From: Chrysopilus asiliformis
Lineage: Eukaryota > Arthropoda > Insecta > Diptera > Rhagionidae
NCBI GenBank assembly: GCA_964034945.1
Contig: OZ035962.1
Location: 28,455,530-28,519,529, forward strand
Reading direction: 5' to 3'
DNA: 64,000 nt
Shown here: positions 11,885 through 22,632 of the stretch, one piece after another
Layout: each line of letters begins with the position of its first letter
Position numbering within the stretch: the first letter of the stretch is position 1
The notes under the pieces: generated by a model
The model's input: the letters and a program-made list of their open reading frames with translations, nothing else
Databases searched by the model: none
Told to the model about the DNA's origin: nothing
Made by a program: the position numbers and the translations under genes

Positions 11885-12451
11885 AAACATAACAAAAGCT
11901 ATAATTGCCAATCTGGCAATCATTGGAGACCCGTATGGTGATATTCGTATCAAAATTCGAACAGTTATACCAAAATTCCACTTTGAAGTCAAACTTTCCA
12001 ATAAGATTTTTTAAAATTTATTCCAATCGGATTTTGATGTATGGAAGTTTTATGTAGAATGATATCCTAAATAACTTTTGTTCTTGTACTTTTTTGATAA
12101 CATGTACCGTTTTTGAGATATTCGGAAAAAACGTTTTCGTTCGTATGGGGGGTACCCCCCCTAATGGTCCATTTTTGCCCATTAACGAACTTAGCCTCGC
12201 ATTTTACGAAAAACGAATCTGCGCAAAATTTCAAGTCTCTAGCTCAATCCGTGCGCCTGCAATCCGCGCCACAGACGGACGGACGGACGGACAGACGGAC
12301 GGACAGACGGACGGACATGGAAAATTCAATTTTTTTTATCATTCTAAACACACTGGTGTAATTCATTTTTGTGTGTGATGACGGGATCTTGGCGTTACAA
12401 ACGGTAAAGCAAAGTTAATATACCCTTTGGTTTCACCATACGGGTATAAAA
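11885..12451 (-). mobile_element. HINE family 1, copy G
   Basis: A full-length copy of the same subfamily as C and F. The microsatellite is at about 12272-12316, and the end CACCATACGGGTATAA is intact. Confidence 0.85.
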
Positions 12452-13432
12452 AATGTCAACTATATATGAAGTCACAATAAATTTGATTTGATTTGATTTG
12501 ATTGACTTACAAAAACGGCTAAACCGGGTGCGGGTAGGCTTGTAATGCAAATTTCAACAAAGGACCTTTTTTTATGTCAGGAGATCGTTTATCACTTTCG
12601 AACAACAAGAAGTAAACAGCATTAAAGATATTTACAAAAAACGATAAAAAACGACTACACGTGTAACAGTACAAAGACTCATCAAAAATTTCAACAAATT
12701 GAACAAATCAACAAAGTTCGATAGTCAAATAATTTTTCTAAGAAAAACGACGATGAAGTTTATGAACAAGAAAAAATGACCGTAACGCCATAAAGCGACA
12801 TTTAGAAAATTGGACACGAAATCATTTAAAATATTGAAAACAAAATTTATTTAAAACGTTTACCCATAAAAATCGTTGAATTGACAATATTTCAGGTAGG
12901 AATAGAGTAAAAGTTAATTTTCATATGTTCGATGTCATGGATGTCAATCTTCATGTTCATTGCTACCAAATCCGTCTACCAAAAATGCTCCCGTTCCATA
13001 AAGATCCAATTCGCTTCTCCATTTTTCTTGTCTAGTCTCAGTTGTCTCTTGACTGTTTTTTTTTGAGCTGCATTAACGGATCACATCAGATTTGATCAAA
13101 TTTGAAAATTTATTTTCTGTTTCTTATGGTTTTTTCTTTCATTAATCTTCAGACATATTTTGGTCAAATATTTTCTTGGACAATTTTGATAGTTTTCACC
13201 GCTATAATTAGAGCAGAGACATAATCAGAAAGGCGAAACAAGCTTTTATTTGATAAAGAAAAAGAAACTATTTTTTTTTATGTTGTGTTCTGGTTTGCGG
13301 AGACTATCTATTGAAAATCGCGCTTCTAATCTGGGAAAAGAATCCTCTATTGATCGTATATTATGGTGATGTGCTTGTCATTGACCACAACAAAATTCGA
13401 ATATATTCGTATTAATTTAAGTGTAAAAATAA

Positions 13433-13484
13433 CCTCGGTTTATGAACAACTTTCGAAAATATTTCCTGTTCATAAACCGGGGTT
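13433..13484. repeat. Short inverted-repeat element
   Basis: The arms AACCTCGGTTTATGAACA and TGTTCATAAACCGGGGTT are inverted copies with one or two mismatches around ~16 nt. The arm sequence resembles ends of small pogo/Tigger-type MITEs, but this is a weak likeness. Confidence 0.6.
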
Positions 13485-13870
13485 TCATTGAATTTTGAAA
13501 ACACTTTTAAACAATGTTATTAAAAAATGTCAAATTTTCAGCCTTCCGGAGAAAATTGTGATAAAACAGCAGGACTTTTTGAATCTTATTTAAATTAAAA
13601 CCTTTTTTACAACTTTAGGAACTCGAAAAGTTCGCGAAAACATTTATGGTTTAGATAATCACAAAAAAAAATTCTAAATTCTGCAGTTCTTAGATCTCAG
13701 CAATCATTTTCGTACACCTCCAACAGATTTGTGTGAAATAAATTATACCAAACAGAAGAACAGTGGATTTCTGTTGGATCGAATTTTCATGTAGTCGTTT
13801 TGTCGAATGCGATCTTCACATGATCGTAATTTACATTTATTGCTTAAAACTGTTCTTTGTTGTCACTTAC

Positions 13871-13980
13871 CAGGTTACCATTAGAGTCAACAACAGCCAC
13901 AGGTGAATCCCAAGATAAATTGGTAACATATATACCGAATGTAAAGAAGACGCAACCGCGAGGAACCGTGAAAAGTTCAA
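13871..13980 (-). CDS. Candidate internal exon (unidentified gene)
   Basis: On the minus strand an open frame of about 36 codons ends in a strong donor match, CTG|GTAAGT, with the intron starting at 13870. The predicted peptide contains FGIYVTNLSWDSPVAVVDSN and reads like a folded-domain segment, but I recognise no family. The acceptor side is poor: the frame is closed by a TAA just upstream and only a weak AAAG|A is available. The plus strand is also open here (13857-14102), so strand is uncertain. Confidence 0.2.
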
Positions 13981-14904
13981 ACGATCTTTATGATCTTAAA
14001 TCTCTGTTTCGAATCTCGATCGAAATCTTTCACTCGATTTTTTTTATGTCTCGTATTATTTTTTTTCTTTCGATTTTGTCACTCTTTCATCTATTCATCT
14101 AAAGTGGTCAACGCCAGCATTTCAGGTGACAAATTGTTTCATGACGGTGAAGTCTTTCAAGATCGCTCGATCGATGGTCATCCATGGTAGTAAGCTCGTA
14201 GGATGGTTAGGCGCTTTTAGGTTCTATCGTTGGCGGCAACATTATCATCAACATATAACCACAAAAGAGAAGAATCGTCCGGCATCGTCGTTTAAGTTTT
14301 TATGATTTGAACATAAGAAATGGACATTTGGGAAATAAAAACCAAGAAACGATCAACTATCTTCGATCAGTGATCTTCAGTGTGTTGAGGACTTTTTTCA
14401 GTTCAACTTACTATCAGCTTTACTACCAAAACCAGCCCCAGATAGCCCATATCTTGACTACTTGGCCACTGAAAACATCCCGAATTGATGACTTGCTGGA
14501 GATGAGGAGGCACCGATCTTATGTAAATCGGTGATCGTATTATAAACTATGGACGAGCCGACAAGCAGCGCTCTTAGCGGGATTTGCATAAAAGATCGAT
14601 AAAGTTGGAATCTGTAAAAGGTGTTTAACATATTAATATGAGATTTTGCTCGATTTTTCTTCGTATTTTTTATTCCTCTTGGACTCTTCTCACTATTCAG
14701 TGCTCGCAGATACGGTATGGACCTTTGGGATACACTTTTTTTTCAAGATTTTACTTTTCTATTGAGTATCATTTAAGGGAGAGTATTGGGACTATTTACA
14801 ACCCACAATCAATTTTTCATCATTCAACCATTCGGAATTTTGATCCTTTTGTAAAATTTTTCACATGCTAATCATTTGAGAATTACTTAATATTAAATTC
14901 TTAT

Positions 14905-15235
14905 AATTAGTTGTAAATATAATATTTTTTTGTCATTTTGATAAATTAGGCATTGTTGATTTCACAATTGTTTTATTGATTTAACAAAAAATCAATTGCA
15001 AGTTAATTTTTGTGGAAATTACAAATATTTTGTTGAACAAAGATTTCCTTCCAAAAATATTTGTTCCAATTCCCATTTTTTTTGTGATTTTAACAAAAAT
15101 TTTGTTAACTTAACAATGATTTTATCCATATGACCAGTTTTTTCATTTACCGAGGAACAAATTTTCCTTTGTAACAAAATTATTTTGTTGGCTGATATAG
15201 GATAAAAATTTTGTTGATTTTACAGTGATTTGACC
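14905..15235. mobile_element. AT-rich MITE (CACAG-type), copy 1
   Basis: It shares blocks in opposite orientation with 40366-40660, including TTGAACAAAGATTTCCTTCC and AAATATTTGTTCC. Many TTGTTAA/TTAACAA motifs pair with each other. The ends are poorly defined. Confidence 0.5.
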
Positions 15236-15469
15236 ATAGATGAAAAAAATCTTTTGGGAAAGTCAGCTAGACCTTGCGAAGTCTTGAAAAAATAAGTTAA
15301 AACTGCTATTGTTCTTGTCATTTTTTTGATGTTGCATTAGTGCTGATGGAAATGAATGACGCGTGAGGGCAAAAATTTATCCCTGTTAAAATACAGGGGA
15401 GATTTAAGTTGGGTGAACATACGTCCCGGATTTAGCCATGTTGTCCCGGAATCCCGGAAATTAAACTTG
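15236..15469. other. Spacer
   Basis: No gene. A fragment with ACATACGTCCCGGAT and TTGTCCCGGAATCCCGG near 15418-15462 resembles ends of hAT-type MITEs but lacks a partner. Confidence 0.35.
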
Positions 15470-15840
15470 TGTTATTTTAAATAACTCGAGAACGCGTTGA
15501 TTCAGCGATTTGAAACTTTTTGTGAATAAGTTTTACAAAAATCGTAGTTTTTTTTATCAACTTTTGGAAAAGTAACGGTAGCTATAACGAGTACCTCCCA
15601 AACAATTTTTTATTTTTGAAAAAATACCATTTTTTGAAAATTTTTCGATGTTTTTGGGAAAAAATGTATATAACAAAATTCATACAATTTCCTATATTTT
15701 TTCCTTTGACAGTTTTTACGTATCTTTAATGGTTCTCAAAATATTTGAAAAAATAATGTTTTTTTGACATATTTTTTCCGAAACTCAATATTGTGTTGGC
15801 CACAACTGATTTTTTTCATTTTTACTTTCTTCTACGGAGT
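15470..15840 (+). mobile_element. HINE-like family 2, partial copy
   Basis: It starts at TAAATAACTCGAGAACGCGT and follows the family core (ACAAAAATCGTAG, TTTGGAAAAGTAACGG, TGGTTCTCAAAATATTTG) to the end module with TGTTGGCCACAACTGAT. The microsatellite end is missing. Related copies lie at 21680-22190, 29020-30100, 42160-42440 and 48130-48604. Confidence 0.65.
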
Positions 15841-16735
15841 ATAATAAAGTATTGTATTCATGAAAAATTTCGACCTCTTAATTTTGCCTAAAAAAACATT
15901 TCCCGATCACTCCTGAGTCGATTGGAGTCATATTTAAAAAATGTCTTTCTGTCTGTCTGTCTGTCTGTCTGTCAGTCTGTCTGTCAGTCTGTCAGTCTGT
16001 GTACAAGATTTCTCAAAAACTAATAGAGCTAGCGCCACAAAATTTTATAGTTGGGTCCTGAAATGGGACGATCCTATCAACTTTTGGTGGAAATCCGTTA
16101 ACCGGAAGTATCCAAAATGGCGGTTTTTCAAAAATCGCAATTTCGTTTTTCTCGATTTACTCCCAAACTACGCGTTTTTTAGTGGCCTTAAGTATGACAA
16201 AACTTGGAGAAAATAAAGTTTCCCACACTTTTGTCTTTAGCTATAACTCGATATCTCCACCTGTTATCGAGATAAACCGTTATTTCCGAAAAAACAGTTT
16301 TTTGCGATTATCTCGAAAACTAACGGGTTTTTGCTGACTGAATGTATGAAGTGAATTAATGAGAATGGCATTTTGCACAATTTTGTTTCTTACCGTTATC
16401 CGTTTCTTTTACCGTTATTGAGATATTTTCATTAATATGTAAAAAATCATATTTTTGCTAATAATTTGCAAACTAACGGTTTTTCGACAAATCAGTTAAA
16501 AGAATAATTAAAGATGTTAACATTTTCTACATTTTTGCCATTTACCGTAAATTGATATCTTTTACAGTTCTCAAGTTATCTCAAATTTTGTACGTTTTTG
16601 ATATTTTTGAATAAACCAAGAATTTATTGGAAGGTCGTCTTAGGTTGACAATGCGACAGGGCTCTAGCGTAAATTGCGCAGGGTCGTAGATTTTGTAGAA
16701 GAAAGTTTTGTGTTGACCATAACTGATATTTTTGA
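15841..16735 (+). mobile_element. HINE-like repeat, related to family 2
   Basis: It opens with AAAGTATTGTATTCATGA, as family 2 does, then GAGTCGATTGGAGTC, a CTGT/CAGT microsatellite (15946-16000) and a long core with several half-conserved blocks of the type TCTCGAAAACTAACGG. It closes with the module GTAGAAGAAAGTTTTGTGTT shared with family 2. The frame 15941-16216 (+) is the microsatellite read through. Confidence 0.55.
15946..16000. repeat. (CTGT)n microsatellite
   Basis: About thirteen tetranucleotides, mostly CTGT with interspersed CAGT. Such a CTGT/CCGT run is a standard part of the HINE layout. Confidence 0.9.
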
Positions 16736-16749
16736 AAATGGAATCATTT

Positions 16750-16860
16750 TTTTGAAAACAACTTCATTTTCTTGGAACCAGAATCTCCAAAACGACTTCA
16801 TTGGAACCAGAATCTTCAAAACGACTTCATTTTCTTGGAACCAGTATCTTGAAAACGGCT
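16750..16860. repeat. Tandem repeat, ~30-34 bp unit, three copies
   Basis: The unit contains ACTTCATTTTCTTGGAACCA followed by GAATCTTCAAAACG. Three copies differ by small deletions. Both strands are open across it only because the unit lacks stops. Confidence 0.8.
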
Positions 16861-19800
16861 TTGTCAAAATTTGTGTTTTTTTTTGTTAAAATTAGAACCC
16901 AGAGTTTTTTTTACAGAAAAAATCAGGATTTGTTTTGAGAAATGAACTTAAAATTCCTTTCCTTTTTAACAATATGGAACTCACATGATGATCACAACAA
17001 TTTTTCAGTGTTTTCATTTATATTTTCAGATTTTTTTCATGTTTTTCCATTTCAAAAATTCTATGTTTTTAGATTACAAGTTGACGGAACTGCCTTGTTG
17101 TTTCAGGTGATACTCATTTAAATCTTTACCGATAAAACTTATGGTGACTGCCTGTAATTTTTTTTTCGAAAACTTTGTATGGTTTTTTTTTGGAAATTTT
17201 TGTGATTCTTGCATTGTACTGTGTTTCTAACATTCGTACGTATTGGACTATTTTTTGAGAGATTTTGTTGGCTTTTTGTCCAAAATGATGTTTATTGATC
17301 CGAAAATGCCGTCCGCCCATATCGAAATTGATTTAAGTTTTGTTGGATTGCTTCTTAGCAGGAAGCTTTTCGAATCTCTAAGAAATAAATAATAGATATG
17401 TCGTCGATTGGGCCTTGATAAGGCAAAACTCATCCATTATTATTATTTTTTTTTCTTTCATTTTGTTAAGATATTAAAATATTTCTCTTTAGCTCGTTTT
17501 GGTTGCTTGAATCGCGATTCGATTAGGTGTCGTCTTATTGGGCTTTTTTTTGTTCCTGTGGAAATCTTAAGAGGCATTTTTTAAGAAGGTGGTTAAATGA
17601 GTCATTAGATGTAAATTTTCGGATATCACCTTTTGTTTGAGCTTTCAAGTAGATATTTTATAATCAGATTTGCACATCAAGTGGTTCCAGTGGAGATTCT
17701 TTTATAGAATTTCACAGTTTTTCATTTGAATTTTTCGATTTCATGTATTTACGATGATAAATATTTAAAATTTCCTGTAATATTTCTCTTCGAATCCTCC
17801 CCGTCGACAATTCTGTGTATTGAAAAAGCCACAAGGAAAAAATTTGATGAAAAATTATGTTGTTTTAAATATCCACACATAATGGAATGCATTTTATTAT
17901 TTATTAACAAATTCACAAAATTAATCTTTTTGTCGGCTGATGCCTTAACATTTTAAAAGTTTGGTGCGTTGGCGTTCTGTCGTCCATGTTTCGCCTTTGC
18001 ATATGAGATAAAAACGATATTAAAACTAAATTCGATTTTTTCGCTTGTGTTTTATGGTTTTTTAATTCTGTTTCGTGTGTCTTTTTTTTTGGTTTATCAT
18101 AAAATAGAAGAAGCACCTTTTCTGTCACAAGATATTGATTTCATTAGGGAAATAAAAAATAGATAAATATTGTTTTAGAAAATCTTTTAAGTGGTGATAG
18201 CGCGAATATACATTTTTATTCGAGGGGGTCCTTGAACTTTTTTTCTGATTAGTTTAGGGCGCCATACGAGTTTAGACATCATCGATCGACATAGAAACAT
18301 GTTCGTTTATTTTGACCGTTATAACGATATCACTATGAAATATGGCCACATAAATAACAATTTAATTTTCGTAGAGACATTAAAAGAGACATTTGTTTCA
18401 AATACTATACAATATCAAACATGATACGTTGGACATGGTTAATTCTTTGGAAATTGATTCTGTGTCTTGTTAAATCAAAAATAATGTTATAAAAAAAACT
18501 TAAGCGATTCATTAAAACGGAGTTAGTGGCTTATGATGTTGTATTCAGAAATATTTCGAAATTGGGTAATTAAAAAAAGTAGGGAAATAGAATTTGGGAT
18601 ATTTTAAAAGACATGATTTTTTTTTTGTTTTCTAATAACATGGTTTTTTTGCATATTTGAATGAAAAACCATAGTTTTATACGCCAAGCAGTAAGATAAA
18701 ACCTTTCTTAATTTCTTAATGCAGGCGCGCACCGCGTTGTCAAGCATATGAAACGGCATTAAAGTTGTAATTTGAGTTTTTGAAACGCTTAAAATAAATT
18801 GCGAGGTCCCATCAAAGTTTATTTCTAATTATTTTGTTACTAACTAAGACTGTTGAAAAGAAACTGGGTATTTGGTCCCAAAAATTTTCAGAAAACAGTT
18901 CAGCCAAAAACCGGTTCTTGGTTCCTCGGAACCGGGTACAGTTGGCCTGTGATAAAATATTTTTCGAACTTTATTTTTCAATGTTGGAAGGTAGGGCACA
19001 TCGGAGTCTCGATAATAATTTTCCCGATTCCTGATATGATTGATTAAGTAAAAGTTTTAACTAACGATAATAGAAATAACGAAAATCCAAATAACAGGAG
19101 TCAATACAAAACACTTTAAAACAACCATAATTTTTTGACGTTATCATGTTGCGGACTTATCAATCTCAATCGATCTCGCTATAATTTTGATTTTTAAGTG
19201 ATTTTAATACCTTTTTTTAATGTAAGAAAGGTAAAACATATTTTCCCGAGCGTTGCTTTGCTTGAACACAATAGAAGGTGAAAATTTGACGCCGATATCA
19301 TCAAGTCAAGAAGTCTTCTAGATAAAAGTAAATTTTCTTATGAAAAAATCAGCCGTTTTTTTCTCCCGCTAACCTCCAAAAAAAAACTATTTTTTTTTAA
19401 GAGATTTTTGTGATTTTCCGAAAATGCTAAAAATTAAATGTAAGAACGGTAAAAGTTAAATTTTTGTTTAATTATGACTTTTTGAAAAAAATGACTTTAA
19501 AAGTCTAAAACGAGGACAGATAGTGGCTTTTTGACAATAGTGGAAAAAAGAATTTTCTCTCTCAAACAGAGGACTTGTCCTCGAAAAATGGGACGTCTGG
19601 TCACTCTACTTGGAAGTAAATTTTCTTATGAAAAAATCAGCAGTTTTGAAAAACTTTTGTCACCGATGACCTCAAAAAAAAAACATTTTTTTTGCTCAAA
19701 GTAAGATATAAAAATCTTATGAATGAAAAATGGCGACTCTTCAAAACATAAAAAATTGATTTTTTTTCCTTCGCTAGGAATAACCGTTTCTAAAAGATAA

Positions 19801-21169
19801 AATTTATACAAAGTTTTTAGTAGATGCTTAAAATTGATTAAGTAAGCATAAACTTGGTAATTATTAGTGCTTAAACGTAGTAATTTCCATGAATTTACTC
19901 ACAAATCAAAAGCAAACTGATCATTCCGGGATATAAAATCGTACAAAACCAGATAGAATTAAAAACATGAAGATATTCAATTCATAAATATGGATTAACC
20001 TATAATCGAACTTCATGCGATGCTGATATCAAAATGTTAAAAATAGATTTGTAGAAAAGATAAGCAAGTATAAAAATATCAATTCTCTACACTTCTGTGA
20101 TGTGACTGAATCGGAAAACTGATATCATTATTATCAAAGAATCCTCACTTTTCTCGATTGATAAAAAAAAAACTTATGTGAATGGCAGTGGATAGATATT
20201 AACAACAATATAATTCTTTTCAATAGAATGTGGCCGAGATTTCAGAGAGATCTAAGGAGCGATTAGAACTGGTTTAAGGCATTAACGATTTAATCCTCAT
20301 CGTCAATCGACTGGAAAAAAAAATCTTAAGACTTAAACCAACCACCAAGATACGCCACATTCATGCATAGATTACCAAACCGAACCGAGCGAAGTCAAAC
20401 CGCATCAGAATCCATTCAGAATTCACGCTAGATGGATATTATCTCAATATCTATGGGTATAGGTTGGTATCTATTTAAGATATATGTCTGTAAAAAGATG
20501 AGATAATCATATACGTATACAAGGGAATACATGATGGCAAGTGAAGTGATACTATAGACGCCAGTCAACTCATCTACCATCACTTTGACAGGAGATGACT
20601 TCCAAATCCGAGCATCTTTCAAAGTTCGGTAAGTTTTGACCAAAGGCCGCGCGGTTGGCCCATACCTTCAGTAGGTAGCAACCTTTAACTTTGGCATTGT
20701 TTTTCACCTTTGTTTTTATTTTATGTGAAAGAGGGGTATTGAGGAACTCGAAAAGATGACACGAATGTTATGACAGGCTGTGGTTTCAATTTCAGAAGTC
20801 ATCTAAGATGAGGTTGAAATTCTTAGATTGATTGGGAGTGACGGTTGGGCAGTTAACGATTACTCAATCCAATATTGTTTGTTTGTTCATCAAGAACGTG
20901 AAAACGACTAGACCGATTGAGGGAACATTTTGTGGAGAACTATTTTACGAAAAAAATAAAGTCATTAAAAAAATTGAGGTTGAGGTTTTTAGATTGGCAA
21001 TGGCGTAACTTCTAAAGAAAAAAATATATTTTTGCTGAGGATTTTTAGCGGTAACTTTGGCTAAAAAGCCTCCCGAAAACTTTTTGCGGTATATAAAATT
21101 AAACTCTGTTTATAATATCTTTGGTCGACTTCAAAAGGTCTTTAACTTTTTTTAAAACATCGATTTTCG
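16861..21169. other. AT-rich unassigned region
   Basis: No gene is supported. A block containing AAGTAAATTTTCTTATGAAA occurs at 19327-19352 and again at 19614-19640. The end motif GGGACGTCTGGTCAC near 19590 resembles a hAT-type MITE end. A candidate exon is listed at 20558-20628. Confidence 0.45.
20558..20628 (+). CDS. Candidate short exon (unidentified gene)
   Basis: A 71-bp frame bounded by CTATAG|AC on the left and a strong donor TTCG|GTAAGT on the right would encode TPVNSSTITLTGDDFQIRAS plus FKVR, a beta-strand-like peptide. The acceptor lacks a good pyrimidine tract, and the opposite strand is also open (20428-20643). I cannot connect it to other exons, so it may be chance. Confidence 0.15.
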
Positions 21170-21540
21170 GGACCTCAAAATCTCACAAAAATTGACGAGG
21201 GGGAAATCGAGGGAGGGGAGTGGCTGAAAAGCCGAAAATGACCGCGATATACACTCAGAAAAATGTCCAGGTCAACTTTTTGTCAGGTTATCTCTGACCT
21301 TACCAGAGGTTTCTGTAAGCCAGCTAGCGGTCAGAGTTAACCTATCTAAGGTCAACTCGTGCAGCTCCCAATGCCCTACTTCACCTGCTGGTGGCTTAAT
21401 TTCAAAATTTCTCTGACCACAGGTCAACTCAGTTTTACTTGCCCACATGCAAGCGAACGCGCGCCTGGCCGAGGACAATTACGCCGTTTATAGGTCGTCG
21501 AGTTAGCCTCCATTTTTCTGAGTGTATTTTGTGGACAACC
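21170..21540 (+). mobile_element. GGACAGCCC-type MITE fragment carrying a nested MITE
   Basis: The 3' part of a repeat ending in TATTTTGTGGACARCCCC is recognisable on both sides of the MITE at 21252-21524. Related ends lie at 28764-28874, 36440-36504, 38783-38812 and 48640-48697. Removing the nested MITE and one TA restores the family sequence GATRTATTTTGTGGACA. Confidence 0.6.
21252..21524 (+). mobile_element. CACTCAG MITE, copy 1
   Basis: A 273-bp element with terminal inverted repeats CACTCAGAAAAATG and CATTTTTCTGAGTG, flanked by TA on both sides (21250-21251 and 21525-21526). The interior carries CAGGTCAACTTTTTGTCAGG and further CAGGTC/GTTAACC motifs. A TA duplication fits Tc1/mariner-type mobilisation. 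It encodes no transposase. It is inserted in another repeat, which makes the boundaries secure. Confidence 0.85.
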
Positions 21541-21679
21541 CCTAACTCACAGATAATTAAACCGATACATCAAAAAGTATGCAAGGTTGATTTTGGGCCA
21601 CATCATAGAGTTATTAAATTTTTTAGTGATATTAAAATCTTAAGATGTCATCATAAATCTCTGTTGATTTATTAATTAC

Positions 21680-22195
21680 GTTTTTCTTCTCTAGAGAGAA
21701 GATATTGTTTTCATGACGGAGACCGACTCGAGAATGAGAGCAGATAGAAAATTTCTGATCAGTACGACACCCGTTTGAGGCAAAATTATCAGGCTTTCCA
21801 TGCATCTGTCTGTCGGTCTGTCCATTTTACGATCTTAAATAACTCGAGAACGCGTTAACTTAGCGACTTGCAAATTTTTGTAAATAAGTTATACAAAAAT
21901 CGTAATTTTCTGCCAACTTTTGGAAAAGTAACGGTAGCTATTACGGGTACCTCCAATACAAATTTTTGGAAAAAATACCGACCATTGAAAACTCCTCGAA
22001 ACCTATGCGTTTTTGTGCAAAAATATATATACCAAATTCAAAGAAAATAAAATTTCTTGTATTTTCTCCATTTTCAATTTTTACGTATCTCTAACGGTTC
22101 TCAAGATATTTGAAAAAATATTATTTCCTGAACTAAATATTGCAGAGGAAAGTCTTATGTTGATCACAAGTGATATTTTTTTTAAAGGTATTTAA
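21680..22195 (+). mobile_element. HINE-like family 2, copy
   Basis: Starts near AGAGAAGATATTGTTTTCAT, then GACGGAGACCGACTCGAGAA, a short CTGTCTGTCGGTCTGTCC run, TAAATAACTCGAGAACGCGT, the core with GGGTACC, and the end module GCAGAGGAAAGTCTTATGTT. Layout parallels family 1: opening stem region, GTCY microsatellite, core and conserved end. Confidence 0.7.
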
Positions 22196-22346
22196 ACCAA
22201 TCTTAATTATGTTAAGTATTTGTATCACCCATGACAACGCCAAATGGAACAAAAATTTTGCGGAGAATCGGTACGAAACTTCGATTCCGACATAGATCGA
22301 TTACGTTTTTGGAAGATATGCGTTGTAAGAGAATTTTTAGCTTATA

Positions 22347-22630
22347 CGCTCAGAAAAATGTCCAGGTCAACTTTTTGTCAGGTTAACTCTGACCGCTAGC
22401 TGGCTGACAGAGGTTTCCATTACATGACATTACATCCTCGAAATGCCTATCTAAGGTCAACTCGTGCAGCTCCCAAGGCCCTACTTCACCTGCTGGTGGC
22501 TTAATTTCAGAATTTCTCCGGTCACAGGTCAACACAAGTTTTACTTTCCCTCATGCAGGCGAACGCGCGCCTGCCCGAGGCCAATTACGCCGTATGTTGG
22601 TCGTCGAGTTAGCCTCCATTTTTCTGAGTG
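22347..22630 (+). mobile_element. CACTCAG MITE, copy 2
   Basis: A 284-bp element with left end CGCTCAGAAAAATG (one mismatch) and right end CATTTTTCTGAGTG, flanked by TA at 22345-22346 and 22631-22632. It carries a small internal insertion with repeated ACATTACAT relative to copy 1. It lies ~0.8 kb from copy 1 in the same orientation. Confidence 0.85.
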
Positions 22631-22632
22631 TA

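Larger units (their letters stand above)
12452..14904. other. Mostly unassigned region
   Basis: A short GATTT tandem run occurs at about 12483-12507. The inverted repeat at 13433-13484 and the exon-like island at 13871-13980 are listed separately. Around 13.8-14.6 kb the composition is less AT-rich with many GATCG motifs, but no gene model can be supported. Confidence 0.45.

Noticed and set aside
5674..12378. Recurrent open frames of 60-107 codons with shared peptides such as MVHFCPLTNLASHFTKNGS and Thr-Asp-Gly/Arg repeats
   Set aside because: They occur in every HINE family 1 copy in two overlapping frames, change length with the microsatellite, and have no independent coding signal. They are shared repeat DNA translated.
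15946..16216. CTGT run plus downstream open frame as a coding gene
   Set aside because: The frame starts in a microsatellite and continues into a HINE-like core.
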